Part shown: one piece after another, positions 23,277 through 35,989 of the stretch
Position numbering within the stretch: position 1 is the stretch's first letter
Layout: each line of letters starts with the position of its first letter
Source: Paulownia fortunei
Taxonomy: Eukaryota; Streptophyta; Magnoliopsida; Lamiales; Paulowniaceae
DNA: 64,000 bases
Assembly (NCBI GenBank): GCA_019321725.1
Contig: CM033107.1
Coordinates: 14,623,445-14,687,444, forward strand
Direction: 5' to 3'
Notes under the pieces: model-generated
Told to the model about the DNA's origin: nothing
Database searches by the model: none
What the model saw: only the letters and a program-made list of their open reading frames with translations
Made by a program: the position numbers and the translations under genes

Positions 23277-24850
23277 GTATTGGCCTTAGAATATGTGGTG
23301 CAACGAAATTTAAATTTTTTTAATGAAATATAAATTATGGCATTCATAATTAAAACTTAATTTCCCGTGGCAATTGAATTAGATTGATTATTCAAAATTA
23401 ATTCTTGTATAGATTAAGTTCAAAATTTATACCTGATGCTTCTGATTAATTGTAGCAGACTTTGAAATGATCAGGATTGTTCTCAATCTCCGGCTGTTAA
23501 AATTGGGAGTTCACAAAAAAATCACAAATGAATAACCCCTTTTGTTAGAACGGGTATCTAAAAGTTCCAAGTGTTTCTTCTCTAAAATTAATCCACGTCT
23601 TGAATACCCATATGATCAAGTAAATGTTTGTAAACTTGATTCGATAGTTCCTAACTAAGGATTAGTATATGTTTTGGAACAAACACATACTTTGTGTATT
23701 GGTATTTTATTATTGAGTTCTTTGATTCAAAAGTGTAGAGTAAAAGAATAAAAAAATTATACAAGAGGAAGAAGGCAGGGAGACATTTTTTCTCTAGAGG
23801 GGCCAAAAGTTGCACACTCAAAATTTAGCCCTTAAGGGGCTTTTTAAGCTCCCACTTTCCCATCTCATGGAGTCTCTTTATATGTTGGATTCCACCTCTA
23901 TAATATAATTTCTTGTATATGAAGGACTCTATGATAGTATCTAATACTCATTCAACTACTTTATTTGCTTCTTCTTCTAAGATTGAAACTTTTCATCTTT
24001 TATTTCCTGGGGGCCTAGACCTCATCAACCCATACCCATCAAAGCTAAGCTTGAAATTAATTGTACCTAAATTGAGTCAATCAATTAATGCATCATATAA
24101 ATTAATTAAGACTCACTTAATTAATTGATCCACTCAATTAACTAATTGCTTCAATTGGATTTTGCCTTCTACCTAGAAGGCAATAAGTTAATCCTACAAC
24201 TCTTCCTTACACCATGCTCAAGGCTCTTGGTTGAATAGTATGAGCAACTTTAATTTATTGTGAGGTCAAATGATGGATTCAATAAGTTCTTTTCAATAAC
24301 CACGTCTACTAAATAGAAACATTAAACTAAAAGCCCATACAAAATAAGCACCTAGAAAAAAGAAGGCCATAGGAAGATAATGAAGAAATACAAGATTGAA
24401 TTACTTGGGATGCCTGTGCCATAAGATATCCCGAAGCCACCCACTGTTTCCAACTAATTGATTCATTAATTAACTAAATTAATTTAATACTCAAATTAAT
24501 TGAAGCCCAATAAATTAATTGATTTAATTAGTTAATTTACTTTAATCCAATAATTGGATTATTCTTCTTGGTAATAAATGAACTTAACCAAGTTTGTGTT
24601 TAATCATTTAAGTTTACCAATAAACTAGTAGTGGGCTCAAAACTTTTATAACTTATTTGAATAATTAAAAGTACATTGATTAATTAATTTAATTAATTAA
24701 TCCACTTATAATTAATACCTTAATTCTAAAAACTACCAATTATGGTTACCGTCGAGCAACATGTCTTAAAAACCTAGATATAGGTGAGTAGGGAACCTTT
24801 TCACTTATGTGTACCATGCAAGCAAGTTCCTTCTATTAACATCTCAAAGG
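23277..24850 (-). repeat. Second copia-type LTR, right end truncated
   Basis: Starts after TTGTTAGGTT and shares blocks with the family B LTR (CAAAATTTATACCTGATGC near 23430, the ACCAATAAACTAGTAGTGGG island near 24620, TCTAAAAACTACC near 24730). The match stops at about 24850, where sequence related to 23036-23180 begins. The result is one LTR fragment flanked by two pieces of another repeat. Confidence 0.55.
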
Positions 24851-25490
24851 TTGCTGAGTGCAGTGGACTGTTTTTGGACTTAGGAATTTTTGCTTTTTTG
24901 CTCTTTTCTTCATATAGCAACTTATTTTTGCTCTTATTCTTGTTCTTTTTTTTTCTTTATTTTCCTCATCCTCTTCTTCAGTTGCTATTTATAACCCCAT
25001 TGGGAAACTTTTGCATGTTGTAGTTTTCCTTCAAATTAATTTGTTCGTTTGCACACCTATGCCTTTGTACGTTTGGTTGTGCATATTAATCAGTCCTTCA
25101 TCCTTTTATACTAGCGTCCTTTACCTCCATTTGTCCATTTTTCTTGGATTTTAGTGATTCTCCTCAATACGAAATGATACCTATGAATTCTGCTTCTAAC
25201 AAATTGCACTAGTTCTCACTCTACTGAAGATTTTAACCTCGCCAAGGCTTCAACTATGGCCTTGGACTATGTTGTCTTATCTTTATGATAATCTTACTTC
25301 TCAATTCTGTCTTAATCTTTCTTTGCTGCTCTATTCTTGGTCAGCTGAGTTAGACTACTCTGCTCTCTTCTGTTCTACTTAGCTAATATCTCTACTCTGT
25401 TTTGCTTTGCTTTGCTCAGCTGAATCTCATTATTCTAAAAATAGTTCTTGCTACTATTTTCATGACAAACAGAGAATTATAAGATTCTTG
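24851..25490 (-). repeat. Second copy of the TATA-bearing LTR-like fragment
   Basis: Similar to 23036-23276 over about 250 bases, including a minus-strand TTATAAATAG promoter-like word near 24985-24995. A polypyrimidine tract occupies 24885-24985. Confidence 0.45.
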
Positions 25491-26414
25491 AGGGTTCTAT
25501 ACAATACCGCAATCATCATCAAATCTAAAAGGAAGCAAAGAAAGGGTGAATAATAGCAATGAAATAAATCACTTCAAAAAAAGGACAAAACGGGGTGAAT
25601 GCAATATGATAATATCTATGAATATTATATTGCACTAGTTCTCCTAATGGAAAGAAAGAACTTGGGACATCTTCAAAAAAGTTTGAATTGATAGCGCTAT
25701 TATCTAAGTTAAAAACCTTTGGCCTTTTCTTAAGTTGGCATTAGTTACTGAAGACCTCGTTTGAACATGAAAGTGCAAAAATCACTTCATTTCCTTCCAC
25801 TGGAGCAATCACAGACACAAGTTTAGGGGTTGAGTCCTCAAGTAAACACATCGCTTCTTGGAAGGTGCTTTGACAGATCCACAACATAAAGTTCTTTAGG
25901 CTCCAAAGTTTTTCCTTCACCCTTCTTTGGAAGGGTCCACTTCGAGAAGTTGGGATCGTTTGATTGTGTTTTGAACACTTAGTTGAAGTCCTTCAAAGTG
26001 AAGATGGCTTCTTTGCAGAATGATTAGGCTCGAATGTGTTGTGTAAGTCATGTTTCTAAAGTTTTCTCCCATGTTGATCGAGTCTCTTAGAGCTTGGTTC
26101 TACATCTTTGTGATTGATTTTTGAGGACAACTTTTGTGCTTTCAGCTAGGGAATTATTCCAGCAGTTGGCCCACCAGTCTGCATATTCTTTCATCACCAA
26201 TGGCGGGGAAGGGTGCTTTTTGGTATGATAAGCTTAGAAGATGTGTCTAATAAGGTACAAGATTACCAAAGTTCAACAAGCTCATTCAATTCTCAAGTGA
26301 GAATTTATTTACCAAGAACATGCTGACAAAAGCCACATTGCCGAATGGAGTAATGGGGGCCATAAGCTTTAATAATATGCTCTACTCGGCATCAAAAAGT
26401 AGTCGGAACATATG
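25491..26414. other. Unassigned, possible decayed coding remnant
   Basis: Less AT-rich than its surroundings and with moderately long minus-strand open runs (for example ALRDSINMGENFRNM near 26060-26110). This suggests a decayed retrotransposon gag or similar, but I cannot name a family. Confidence 0.3.
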
Positions 26415-28654
26415 TGTTGGGCTCGCTATAATCGCAGGGGTATATGCAGCGGAAAATTAAAATTTTTATCAAACATAAATTTAACCCATTTGATTCGAAA
26501 GTGATTTTAACGATCGCGCTTATTCAAGTGAATATATAAAAATATAAAATCGGATTATACCTTTCGTGCACTCCGATTGTTGTAGGGAATGAAGCAATCA
26601 ATTGCTTATCCTGGACTATCAGAACTCGCAGGGATCCAAGTGTCTCCCCTCTATCAGGTCCATGATATGGAAAGCAACACCAATCAAAAGGATTCGCTAG
26701 TATCCTTTTAATTGTTTACTAATCTAGAACCGGAGTATATTTTCAAAAACAATAAAAATTGATTCTTTAAGTTTTTGAAACAATAATATGAAGAAAATAA
26801 CAAGAAACTGATTTTCTTTTTCTTTCTTTTCTTTTCTTGAAGAGTAAAAATAGAAGACTTTAAACAAAATATTTTTGCTCAAATTTTTGAATTGAATTAT
26901 GTAATTTTCATCCCTCATATATATAGGGGTGAAAATTTTAATCCTTTTCCAACTCTTGGAAAGTTTTTCTATTTTGAACTATTTCAAAACCTTATCTTGG
27001 AAGGATTCCAAATCTTCCAAGAACTCTTCTCTTTTCACTCTTCTATTGTATGTGGACTAATTTGAGACTACATTAATCATTAAAATTGTCTACATACATT
27101 GTTGATATTAATTTGAACTCTTCAAATAATATCAAGATAGATAGATATCATATATATATACTATAATTATATTTATACATAAATTAAATCTTAGTGGCCT
27201 ATTTTATCCTATAAAATTGGTCACTATATTTATTTATCTATAAATATGTTAATTAAATAAATCATATTTATTTAATTCATTCTCTTCATACTTTAGTGGG
27301 CTTCTTAAGTGATCCACATTTATTTTGGGCTTGGACTCAAAAATTCCCAAATCAATTCAATTGATTCAATCCCAATTTAATCAATCCAATTGATTAATTT
27401 AATTTACTCCAATTGGGCTTCCTAATCAAATTAGGTCCAATTAAATAATCTAATTACTTAATTGAATAATTTAATTTAACTATTAAATTAAATAGACCCT
27501 TAATTAATTAATTGATCAGTATTAATTAATTAATTTCCAACCGTTGGATAAAATCTAAAATTAAAAATGTTACTTTCCATAAAGATGTGTGACCCTCTTA
27601 GGTTCACTACTAAGCTAGTAGTGGGTTTGCAACATTTGCAACTTATGAATAACAATTATTCCAATTAATTAATTCGCTTGGAATCAACTCCTTAATTCCA
27701 AGAACCTCACTATCCATGAAAACACCTAGCAAGTAATCATGGCAAACTAGTCTTAGATGAAATAGCGAGTAAACCTATTTCAGTTGCGAGTATCATACAC
27801 GTACGGTCCTTTCGACAGCTAATCTCCTGATTGAATTTAAGGCATAGATTATAAGTCGAAACCCTAAATGATTCAATTGTTGTGATCCCATTTCAAGTTC
27901 TAATGATTCTTGATTAATCACAATTCATTCTGCCTTGGCCAAGGTTTTTGAATCACGAACTATGAAAATACAGGAGATTCCCTTGTTTAAAAAGACAAGT
28001 GTCGAATTCTATGTTGGCCACTGACAAACCTCCATGCACACACCAGTGCAACACCCAACATACCCCCTTTGTGATTGTCAAGTAATCAGAAGATATATCA
28101 AAGTGCTGCAGGATGCACACAAGGCTACCATCGTGCCTCAAGTCTGAGGACTAGTCGTGTACTATCGCAACACAAAAATTCTTATTTCGACGGGCAAAGC
28201 CTCCAACTAAGAATTTCTTGCGGGCCACATTCGGTGTACTTGTTCCCTAACAAGCACCCACACACATGCACTTACGTCTCTATGCTAATGCCAATGGAAT
28301 GTGACAAACTCGTCTCACGAGCATGCATTATATGTACGAGCCTTATTGAGCTATTTGATGTCCCATCTCAAAAAGCTCTCGACTCGGAACTTAGAGGCAT
28401 GTTCCGTGATCGCCATCATATTTAAGACCAAAGCCTTAGAGGCATGTTCCGTGATCGCCATCATATACGCGACCATGCCCCGTAGCTAAATTTGGTCTAA
28501 GGACTTTATCTAATGTGCAGAAATTAAAAATGCAAGACATAAGATAAAGAAAATGCATTTTTATTAATATGATTCTTAATAAGATTGTCTTTACAAAAGC
28601 AAAAGAGTATAATACACCCAATCTAATTGGGGCGTTGGGCATCCTACTCTAACA
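26415..28654 (-). repeat. 3' LTR of the copia element
   Basis: 2240 bases, bounded by TGTT at 28654 (minus strand) and AACA at 26415, immediately after the polypurine tract. It has a minus-strand TATA-like CTATATATATG near 26919-26930, a CTACTAAGCTAGTAGTG island near 27605, and a 31-base internal duplication at 28391-28466. About 2.2 kb is long for a copia LTR. Confidence 0.9.
28391..28466. repeat. 31-base direct duplication inside the copia LTR
   Basis: 28391-28421 and 28436-28466 are identical, starting TTAGAGGCATGTTCC. The related solo LTR at 42758-44984 has only one copy, so this is a recent change in this LTR lineage. Confidence 0.85.
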
Positions 28655-28670
28655 ATTTCCCACTTGCCCT
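28655..28670 (-). promoter_or_regulatory. Polypurine tract of the copia element
   Basis: Minus strand AGGGCAAGTGGGAAAT directly before the LTR's TGTT. It overlaps the polyprotein stop codon by two bases and would prime plus-strand DNA synthesis. Confidence 0.8.
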
Positions 28671-31600
28671 AGCTCCAATTGCCCATGTATCTAAGGCCCA
28701 TCTTCTCAAGATGTCCGTCGAATATCTTCTGTGCTAAGGGCTTAGTAAGTGGGTCTGCTACATTTTCTGCTGAGGCAACTCGATCCACAATGACGTCGCC
28801 TCTACCAATGATCTCTCTGATCAAGTGATATCATCTCATTATGTGCTTGGATCTTTGATAAGATCTTGGCTCTTTTGCTTGCGTAATTGCTCCATTATTA
28901 TCATAGTAAATCATAACTGGATCAACAATGGATGGAATTACATCCAACCTTTGGATGAAATTTCTAATCCAAATAGCTTCTTTTGCTGCATCTGATGCAG
29001 CAATATATTCAGCTTCGGTGGTAGAGTCTGCATTCGTCTCTTGCTTGGAACTCTTCCAACTGATTGCACCACCATTCAAGGTGAATATGTATCCGGATAT
29101 AGACTTTGAGTCATCTATATCGGACTGAAAACTAGAGTTTATATATCCCCCCAGTTTTAGTTCTCCATTGCCGTATATCAGAAAGATATCCTTAGTCCTT
29201 CTCAAGTACTTGAGGATCATCTTAACGGCTTTCTAGTGTTCTTCTCCTGGATTGGGCTGATATCTGCTCGTGACACTCAGAGCATGTGCTATATCAGGCC
29301 TTGTACATAACATTGCATACATTATGCTCCCTATTGCAGAAGCATAAGGTATGCGAGCCATCCTTTCTCTCTCTTCAGGTGTCTTAGGAGACATAACTTT
29401 AGAGAGTGAAACCCCATGACTCATAGGCAGAAATCCTCTCTTGGATTCCTCCATGCTAAACCTTTTTAGCACTTTGTCTATGTACATGGACTGGGATAGT
29501 CCGATCATCCTTCTTGATCTATCTCTATAGATCTTTATCCCTAGGATAAAAGATGCATCTCCTAAGTCCTTCATGGAAAACTAATTAGATAATCAAGTCC
29601 TCGTTGACTGCAATATCCCTACATCATTCCTAATGAGTAGGATGTCATCAACGTAGAGCACAACAAATGTAACTGCACTCCCACTAACCTTCTTGTAGAT
29701 ACATGGTTCATCCGGGTTCTTATGAAAGTCAAACATTTTGATCGTTTCATCAAATCGGATGTTCCAACTCCTCGAAGCTTGTTTAAGTCCATAAATGGAT
29801 CTCTGGAGCTTGCAAACCTTTTGCTCGCTCTCGCTGGTTATGAAGCCTTTTGGCTGCTTCATATAGATCTCTTCCTTAATGTTTCCATTAAGGAAAGCGG
29901 TCTTCACATCCATTTGCCATATCTCATAGTCATAATATGCAGATATGCCTAACAGTATCCGTATGGATTTAAGCATCGCTACTGGTGAAAAAGTTTCCTC
30001 ATAATCAATTCCTTGCTTCTGAGTATAACCTTTTGCTCCCAATCGTGCCTTATAGGTTGCTACCTCTCCATCTACTCCAAGCTTCCGCTTGTAGACCCAT
30101 TTGCAGCCAATGGGAACAATTCCCTGTGGTGGGTCCACCAAAGTCCATACCTTGTTGGAGTACATAGAGTCCATTTCGGACTGCATAGCTTCTTGCCACT
30201 TCTTCGAGTCGATGTCAGATATCACCTCTCCATAGCTTCTTGGATCATTATCCAAGGGGAGTCCCTCTTCTTTGTTCTCTAACAACAAGTTATACCTTTT
30301 AGGTACCCTTGAGACCCTTTCGGATCTTCGAAGAGATTGTGCCTTAGAGGGTCCAGCATCAGCTGGTGTACCATTTACTGCGTCAGTTGGGGTGTTCTGT
30401 GGTTCTTGAACCTCTTCAAGTTCTACGACATTGTCACTTCCATATGAAAGAAATTCTTCTTCAAGGAAGGTAGCATTCCTCGAAACAAACACCCTTTGTT
30501 CCGTGGCATCATAGAAATAGTATCCAATAGACTCCTTTGGATACCCCACAAACTTGCATAAGCTGGATCTCATATCCAACTTATCTCCCACTAGCTGCTT
30601 CACATAAGCAGCACACCCCCATACCCTAAGGTATTTATAGGAAGGTGTCTTTCCATACCACATCTCATATAGTGTTTTGGGGACGGCTTTAGATGGCACC
30701 CTGTTTAATAGGTATGCCGCCGTTTCTAAGGCATAGCCCCAGAATGAAAGAGGTAATGAAGTGAAGCTCATCATAGATCGAACCATGTCCAACAAGGTTC
30801 GATTCCTGCGTTCCGCAACTCCATTGAGTTGGGGAGTAGCAGGAGGAGTCCATTGTGAGAGAATACCATTCTCTTTTAGATAATCTAATAATTCTGTGCT
30901 TAAGTATTCACCTCCTCGATCAGATTGAAGAGTTTTTATACTTAATCCAGTTTGTTTCTCTACTTCAGTTCTGAATTCTTTGAACTTTTCAAATACTTCA
31001 GACTTGTACCTTAAAAGGTACACATAACCATACCTAAAGAAGTCATCGGTAAAGGTTAAGAAGTAGTTATAGTTCCCACGGGCACTAACATTTAGTGGCC
31101 CACATACATCTGTATGGATCAAATCCAATAGATGCTTGGCTCGCTCCAGTTGTCCAACAAATGGAGATTTGGTCATCTTTCCTTTGAGGCAGGATTCACA
31201 AGTTGGTAGTTCTTGCTCTCTCGTTAGATCAAGCAATTGTGCCAATTTGTTAATCCTTTTCACAGAAATATGTCCTAATCTTGCGTGCCACAGGCTCATT
31301 GAACTATGATTATCTATTTTTCTTTTATGTTGTTGAATTGTAAAAATGGGGTTATGGGGAGTAATAGTATATAAACAATTCGTCAAAGAACCAGAATATA
31401 TAAAATCAGAACGTTTGAAAATGGAATAATTTTCATTCTCAATGGTAAATCTAAAACATTCTCTATCCAAAACTGGAATAGAGATAATGTTCTTAATAAT
31501 ATCCGGAATAAAAAGACAATTATTTAAAACTATTACATAACCATTCTCTAAAGCCAGATTAACGGTCCCTATAGCTAATGCAGCAACTCTTGCTCCATTT

Positions 31601-32565
31601 CCCATCCTAAGGACCGTTTCTCCTCCATCCAGCTTTCTACTTCTTGCCATCATCTGCAAATCATTGCAAATATGTGAGCCACAACCGGTATCTAATACCC
31701 AAGAAGTATTGTTAACCGACAAGTTAACTTCAACAAAATATATACTTGAACTATTCAGGCTTGCAAGATACTCCTTGCAATTCCTCTTCCAGTGCCCTGG
31801 TTTGCTGCAGTAATGGCACTTGTCATTGGCTTGAGAAGAAACCTTTTTGACACCGCCCTTAGCTTTCAGCTTGTTGGGTTTAGAGGAACCCTTTCCTTTC
31901 TTCTTTCCTTTCTTAGGCTTTTTAGCCTTTGATCCGGAAGAAGATCCAACAAGCAGAACCGGCTTGTCCTTTTTCATGGTGGACTCAGTCATCTTTAACA
32001 TGTTCACAAGCTCAGCGAGACTAGTCTCCATGTTGTGCATGTTAAAGTTGACAACAAATGTGTCAAATGATGGAGGCAGAGACTGCAGCAGAAGGTCCGT
32101 ATAGAGTTCGTTCTCCATAACGACTCCAAGGGACGCCAGCCTTTCAATAAGGGCTATCATCTTCAATCCATGATCATGGACTGAAGAGCCCTCAGTCATA
32201 CGACATCTGAAAAGCTCTTTTGAGATCTGATATCTCATCTGCCGAGTTCTTTCACCATACAACTCTTGTAGGTGAATGAGGATCCCATAGGCAGTATCTT
32301 GATCCTCATTCTGCCTCTGCAGCTCATTTGACATCGATGCCAGCATGTAGCATCGAACCTGCAGATTGTCATCAATATGACGTAAATAACCTGCATAATC
32401 CTCTGAAGTAATATCCTCCGGTGGTACTGAAGGAGGCGCAGTGTCGAGGACATATGCCCTCTTCTCTGACTGAAGAACTATCTTCAAGTTTCTTAGCCAA
32501 TCGATAAAATTAGGTCCAGTTAATTTGTTTTGTTCAAGGATTGTTGCAAGTGGATTCTTTACCAT
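28669..32565 (-). pseudogene. Ty1/copia gag-pol polyprotein, single frame with four stops
   Basis: One frame of 1298 codons runs from ATG 32565 to the TAG at 28669-28671 with no frameshift. Gag occupies about residues 1-265 and ends in a CX2CX4HX4C zinc knuckle (C250, C253, H258, C263). Protease has DTG at 292-294. The pre-integrase block is near 426-433 (WHARLGHI). Integrase has D486, D549 and E585, the D,D(35)E triad. RT has YKARL near 838 and YVDD at 971-974; RNase H follows (HWKAV region to KHI near 1245). Four in-frame stops break it: near 29593, near 29578, at 29233-29235 and in the 28828-28830 area after KHIMR. Each is one transition from a codon that fits the conserved motif. YKARL is followed by GAKG where VAKG is usual. 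Full copia length and domain order mean it was intact until recently. The lineage within copia is uncertain. Confidence 0.92.
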
Positions 32566-33840
32566 TTTAGTAGTATAATCTACAAAATATGCACGAAGCA
32601 GAAAATGAGTAAACTATGGGAAAAACATATTCATTTAATATAAGGTCTTTAATACTAAATATCTCCCACTATTTTCTTCGAATTCCATCACCCCTAATGG
32701 AATTTTGGGAAATCAAATTTCCTAGTGAGCTTGAGGTCCAATGGAAATATTTCACACCCCAATTTTATGAGCCCATGAAATATTTTTATCGGTAGTAAAC
32801 TCTTTGACGATTGTATCACTATACAACCCTCAAGTTTGTTTTGCCTCACCTCTTCTCATATACCCCAATTTTATGAGTCCATATGGTACTAAGTGTCAAA
32901 CAATACCCATCAAACTTTCGTGTAGATAGAGCATCAAGATGTCCCACGACTCATGGCCAACATAATGACGATTCCATCCCACGAGCATCTCTATGCTTGG
33001 TAGAGATCGCAGCTTTCCAACACAAGACCACCCCACGACTCATGGTCAGTGATCAAGTGCGGTAGCGGTCGTCATGTCTCTATCTTTGATGGTAGGCATG
33101 GAACGATAAGTCCTACCTAACTTGTCCATTTTTGTTTGAAATCGAATTTTCAAAAAATTTCTTTTACTTAATTTTAATAAATTAAGTGGGGTTTAATTTT
33201 ATCCAAGACCTCATCATAATTTAAATTATGTTGGTTATTTAATGCATGACATCATAATATTATTCTACAAGCATAAAAGCATTAAATAAAATACTAAGCA
33301 TGCATCTAAAACATACTTAAATAAATGAATGATCATGAACCAGTCCTATGCGGTCTATTTGAGCCAAAAATGGACATAAGGTCAGTCTAAGGGTAATAAA
33401 ATGAAATAGAACATATTCTATTACATAATTGTATCCCATACAAACATGGGCCTTCCTTTTGATTCTCCTTCGTCTTTCAAAGAAAAAGAAAAACCTTACC
33501 ATCTATTCTACTATCTTTACAGAAAATAAAATAACTTACATAAATGAAATAAAAGGCTCGCAGACCCCATTTTAAAACCCAAAAATATTAAATAAAACCA
33601 ATCACATTGGTCCAATGGCTCATGATCATCCCATACATGCTCATAATTAACATCATATGTAATTATCAAAATATGTAAATTTACCAAATTGTTAAACGCA
33701 ATTTTTCTTTTAACTTGGTATAATTTTTAATTGCTTGAAAAATAATTTTTTAGAAATAATTAAAATAACATTTAATTTTAATATTCCAAAAAATAAAAAA
33801 AACTAAAAATAAAAAATGGACCAGAATGACACGACGAGCA
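32566..33840 (-). other. Probable 5' leader of the copia element
   Basis: No coding frame of note. It has repeated short blocks (CCCCAATTTTATGAG at about 32758 and 32865; CCCACGACTCATGG at about 32942 and 33032), which suggest structured leader RNA. Because the LTR and primer site are missing to its right, calling all of it leader is an inference. Confidence 0.45.
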
Positions 33841-33841
33841 G

Positions 33842-34135
33842 CACCACTTTTACATTTTAAGACAATTAGAAGTCTTAGACCAACTCACCAGTTTTACATT
33901 TTAAGACAATTAAGCATGAAAATGGACAAGTTGTCCAATATTGTCGCGACTTAGACGTTGACAATATGGTATTGGACTAAGATTAAAATTTGCGCTTTAA
34001 TTTGTTTAAGCCGCAAATACTAGATTTTAAGTTGTCAAATATGGTCACGACTTAAGCGCTGATAATATACTAATGGATCAAGAATCATGTTTATGCTTTA
34101 ATATGTGTAAGCTGCAAACACGAGGAATTAATAAA
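33842..34135. repeat. Imperfect tandem duplications at the copia edge
   Basis: TTTTACATTTTAAGACAATTA occurs twice (33848, 33893). A unit of about 95 bases beginning TTGTC(C/A)AATAT is repeated at about 33931 and 34035, sharing GACTTA, GC(T/A)TTAAT and the AAGC(C/T)GCAAA end. Divergence between the longer units is high. Confidence 0.65.
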
Positions 34136-35989
34136 AAAGTTTGAGCTCTATTTTTTCATATGAGCTTGCTCATAATTAAAAAGTTCTAGTTGTCCTAAAG
34201 TCATTTTTTAGTTGACTTATAAATATTACTAACATGTTTCGATAATAATCGCCTAACTTGAGGCTGATTGTGTACAAGTAATTGTACTTGTTGCTCATGT
34301 TAACTAATATAAACCAACTTAGGTTAGTGTTGGAAAATGCAAAAGTAGCTTGACAAGAGCAAAAGTTAAAACTATAACTGTAAATTTGATCCAATGAAGT
34401 GACAAGATGTGTCACCTTAGTGATAAAGGCAACTAAGCATCAACAAATGTCAAGTGCAATGATAAGATTGGTTACTTCGCTCGTAATTGTACTGAGATGA
34501 AGTTTGACTACTTAAAGCTCTCTCAATTGATGATATTCTCAATTCTCTCATTCGATGGATAGTAGAAGTTGATGAAACATAACATGAGATTGGAGATTGA
34601 GCAGACTATTATCGAGTGTTGTGCAGCCATGTTTGTTTAAATGGCGGACAAGATGAGGTATCATGAGTTCACAGAGCCACCTCAAGCTCAACAAAGGGCA
34701 TGAGCTATTTTTTCAAGCTCAACAATTGGTGTGAGCTACTCCTTGGAGATGTGTAAAAGATACTAGATTCGAATTAGTCTATTGAATTAATGCGCTTATA
34801 AGATATTGGTTGAGTGAGTAGATTTGTCCATCTTTCATGTAAGAGACCTTTAAGATATAGGTCATGTTTTTTATGCGATTGGCTTAAGGTAGTATTTCTT
34901 GTACTTCTTCCATGATTTTTTATTTTAATTATATCATGGCATGCGAGATTAGGAAGATGACTGTATTAGGTGGAGGAAGCTTTATTGGCTAACTCGCTAA
35001 GGCCAACCTCCCTCTGCACAAATTTTTCTAGCGGGAAAAGCCTGCTGGAGGAAAGAAATAGGGTTATTTATCCTCTAGAGCTAGTCCCCTAAAATGAGTG
35101 CAGACTTACGAGTGTGAGGCACTAAATAGTGCATTCTATTTTCCTTTATTTGCTATTCGCACTATAAGCTAGTACACTCCAACTCTCACTAGTCAGAAGC
35201 ATCAAATTATTTAGAGCGATTCTTAACAGAGGTAGAGAACCATAGAGAGTATGAACATTGAGGTTCAATGTACTGACAGGAAGCGAGAATAACATGTCTA
35301 AATAGTTTGGACACATGTGTGGGGAAAATGAAATTGTAATTTGAAGGATGATTCTAAACATTTCACAACTAAACAAGCTTGCGAAGAGTGATGAATCAAA
35401 CACTTCAAAATGACACAATTGATATGATGGCGAGAATTGATTTATATCTCAGTTAGGATGATGCAATCTTGATTGTGGCCAACATAATGAAAATTGTGCC
35501 TCCAAATGAATTCTCCAATCTTCAATGAGCTATGATGTGGCAACAAGCCAAATTAGTAGGTTTATGCCTATTTAAGTTCAAGGACCTATGTTCTCAAAAG
35601 TGATGAACACTTTGATAGAGAAATTATAAAAATTAAGTCACACAATGTAGATTTCCTCAATAAGGATTTATGAGCATATGAGAAGTCAAATGAAATCTTG
35701 CACTATACGAGTTGTAAGATCCTTGAAGAGGCACTCAATTTTCTAGTGAGGATGGTGTTTTTTAAAACTCGTCTAGTAATTATTGGGATAATGGGAGTGA
35801 CCCTAAGTCAGTGAGAGTGTCTCACTTTAAAATGACTCTCATATTCCATAATTAAGAAGGAGTGCACAAGAGTTCTTTGCCATCATTTATATGAGATTAA
35901 ATGGGTATCCTTCATAACTACTTTCGTAGATATTGATAAGTCAACTTAGACTTTTGACTTCACTTGATGCTTTAAGGGAATAGTTGCTA
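34136..35989. other. No gene identified
   Basis: Less AT-rich than average. Short plus-strand open runs without recognisable motifs. It could be the decayed gag and integrase part of the copia remnant that follows, but I cannot show that. Confidence 0.4.

Larger units (their letters stand above)
26415..33840 (-). mobile_element. Ty1/copia element, nearly complete, 5' LTR not found
   Basis: In minus orientation: a leader (32566 to about 33840), the polyprotein (28669-32565), a polypurine tract (28655-28670) and a 2.2-kb 3' LTR (26415-28654). A related solo LTR lies at 42758-44984. I do not find the second LTR or a tRNA-Met-type primer site beyond the leader; the match ends near the tandem repeats at 33842. 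That absence prevents dating by LTR divergence. The right edge is approximate. Confidence 0.8.

Noticed and set aside
28075..28489. 116- and 62-codon plus-strand frames inside the copia LTR
   Set aside because: No motif, overlapping frames, and position inside a non-coding LTR that is elsewhere present as a solo copy without these frames intact.
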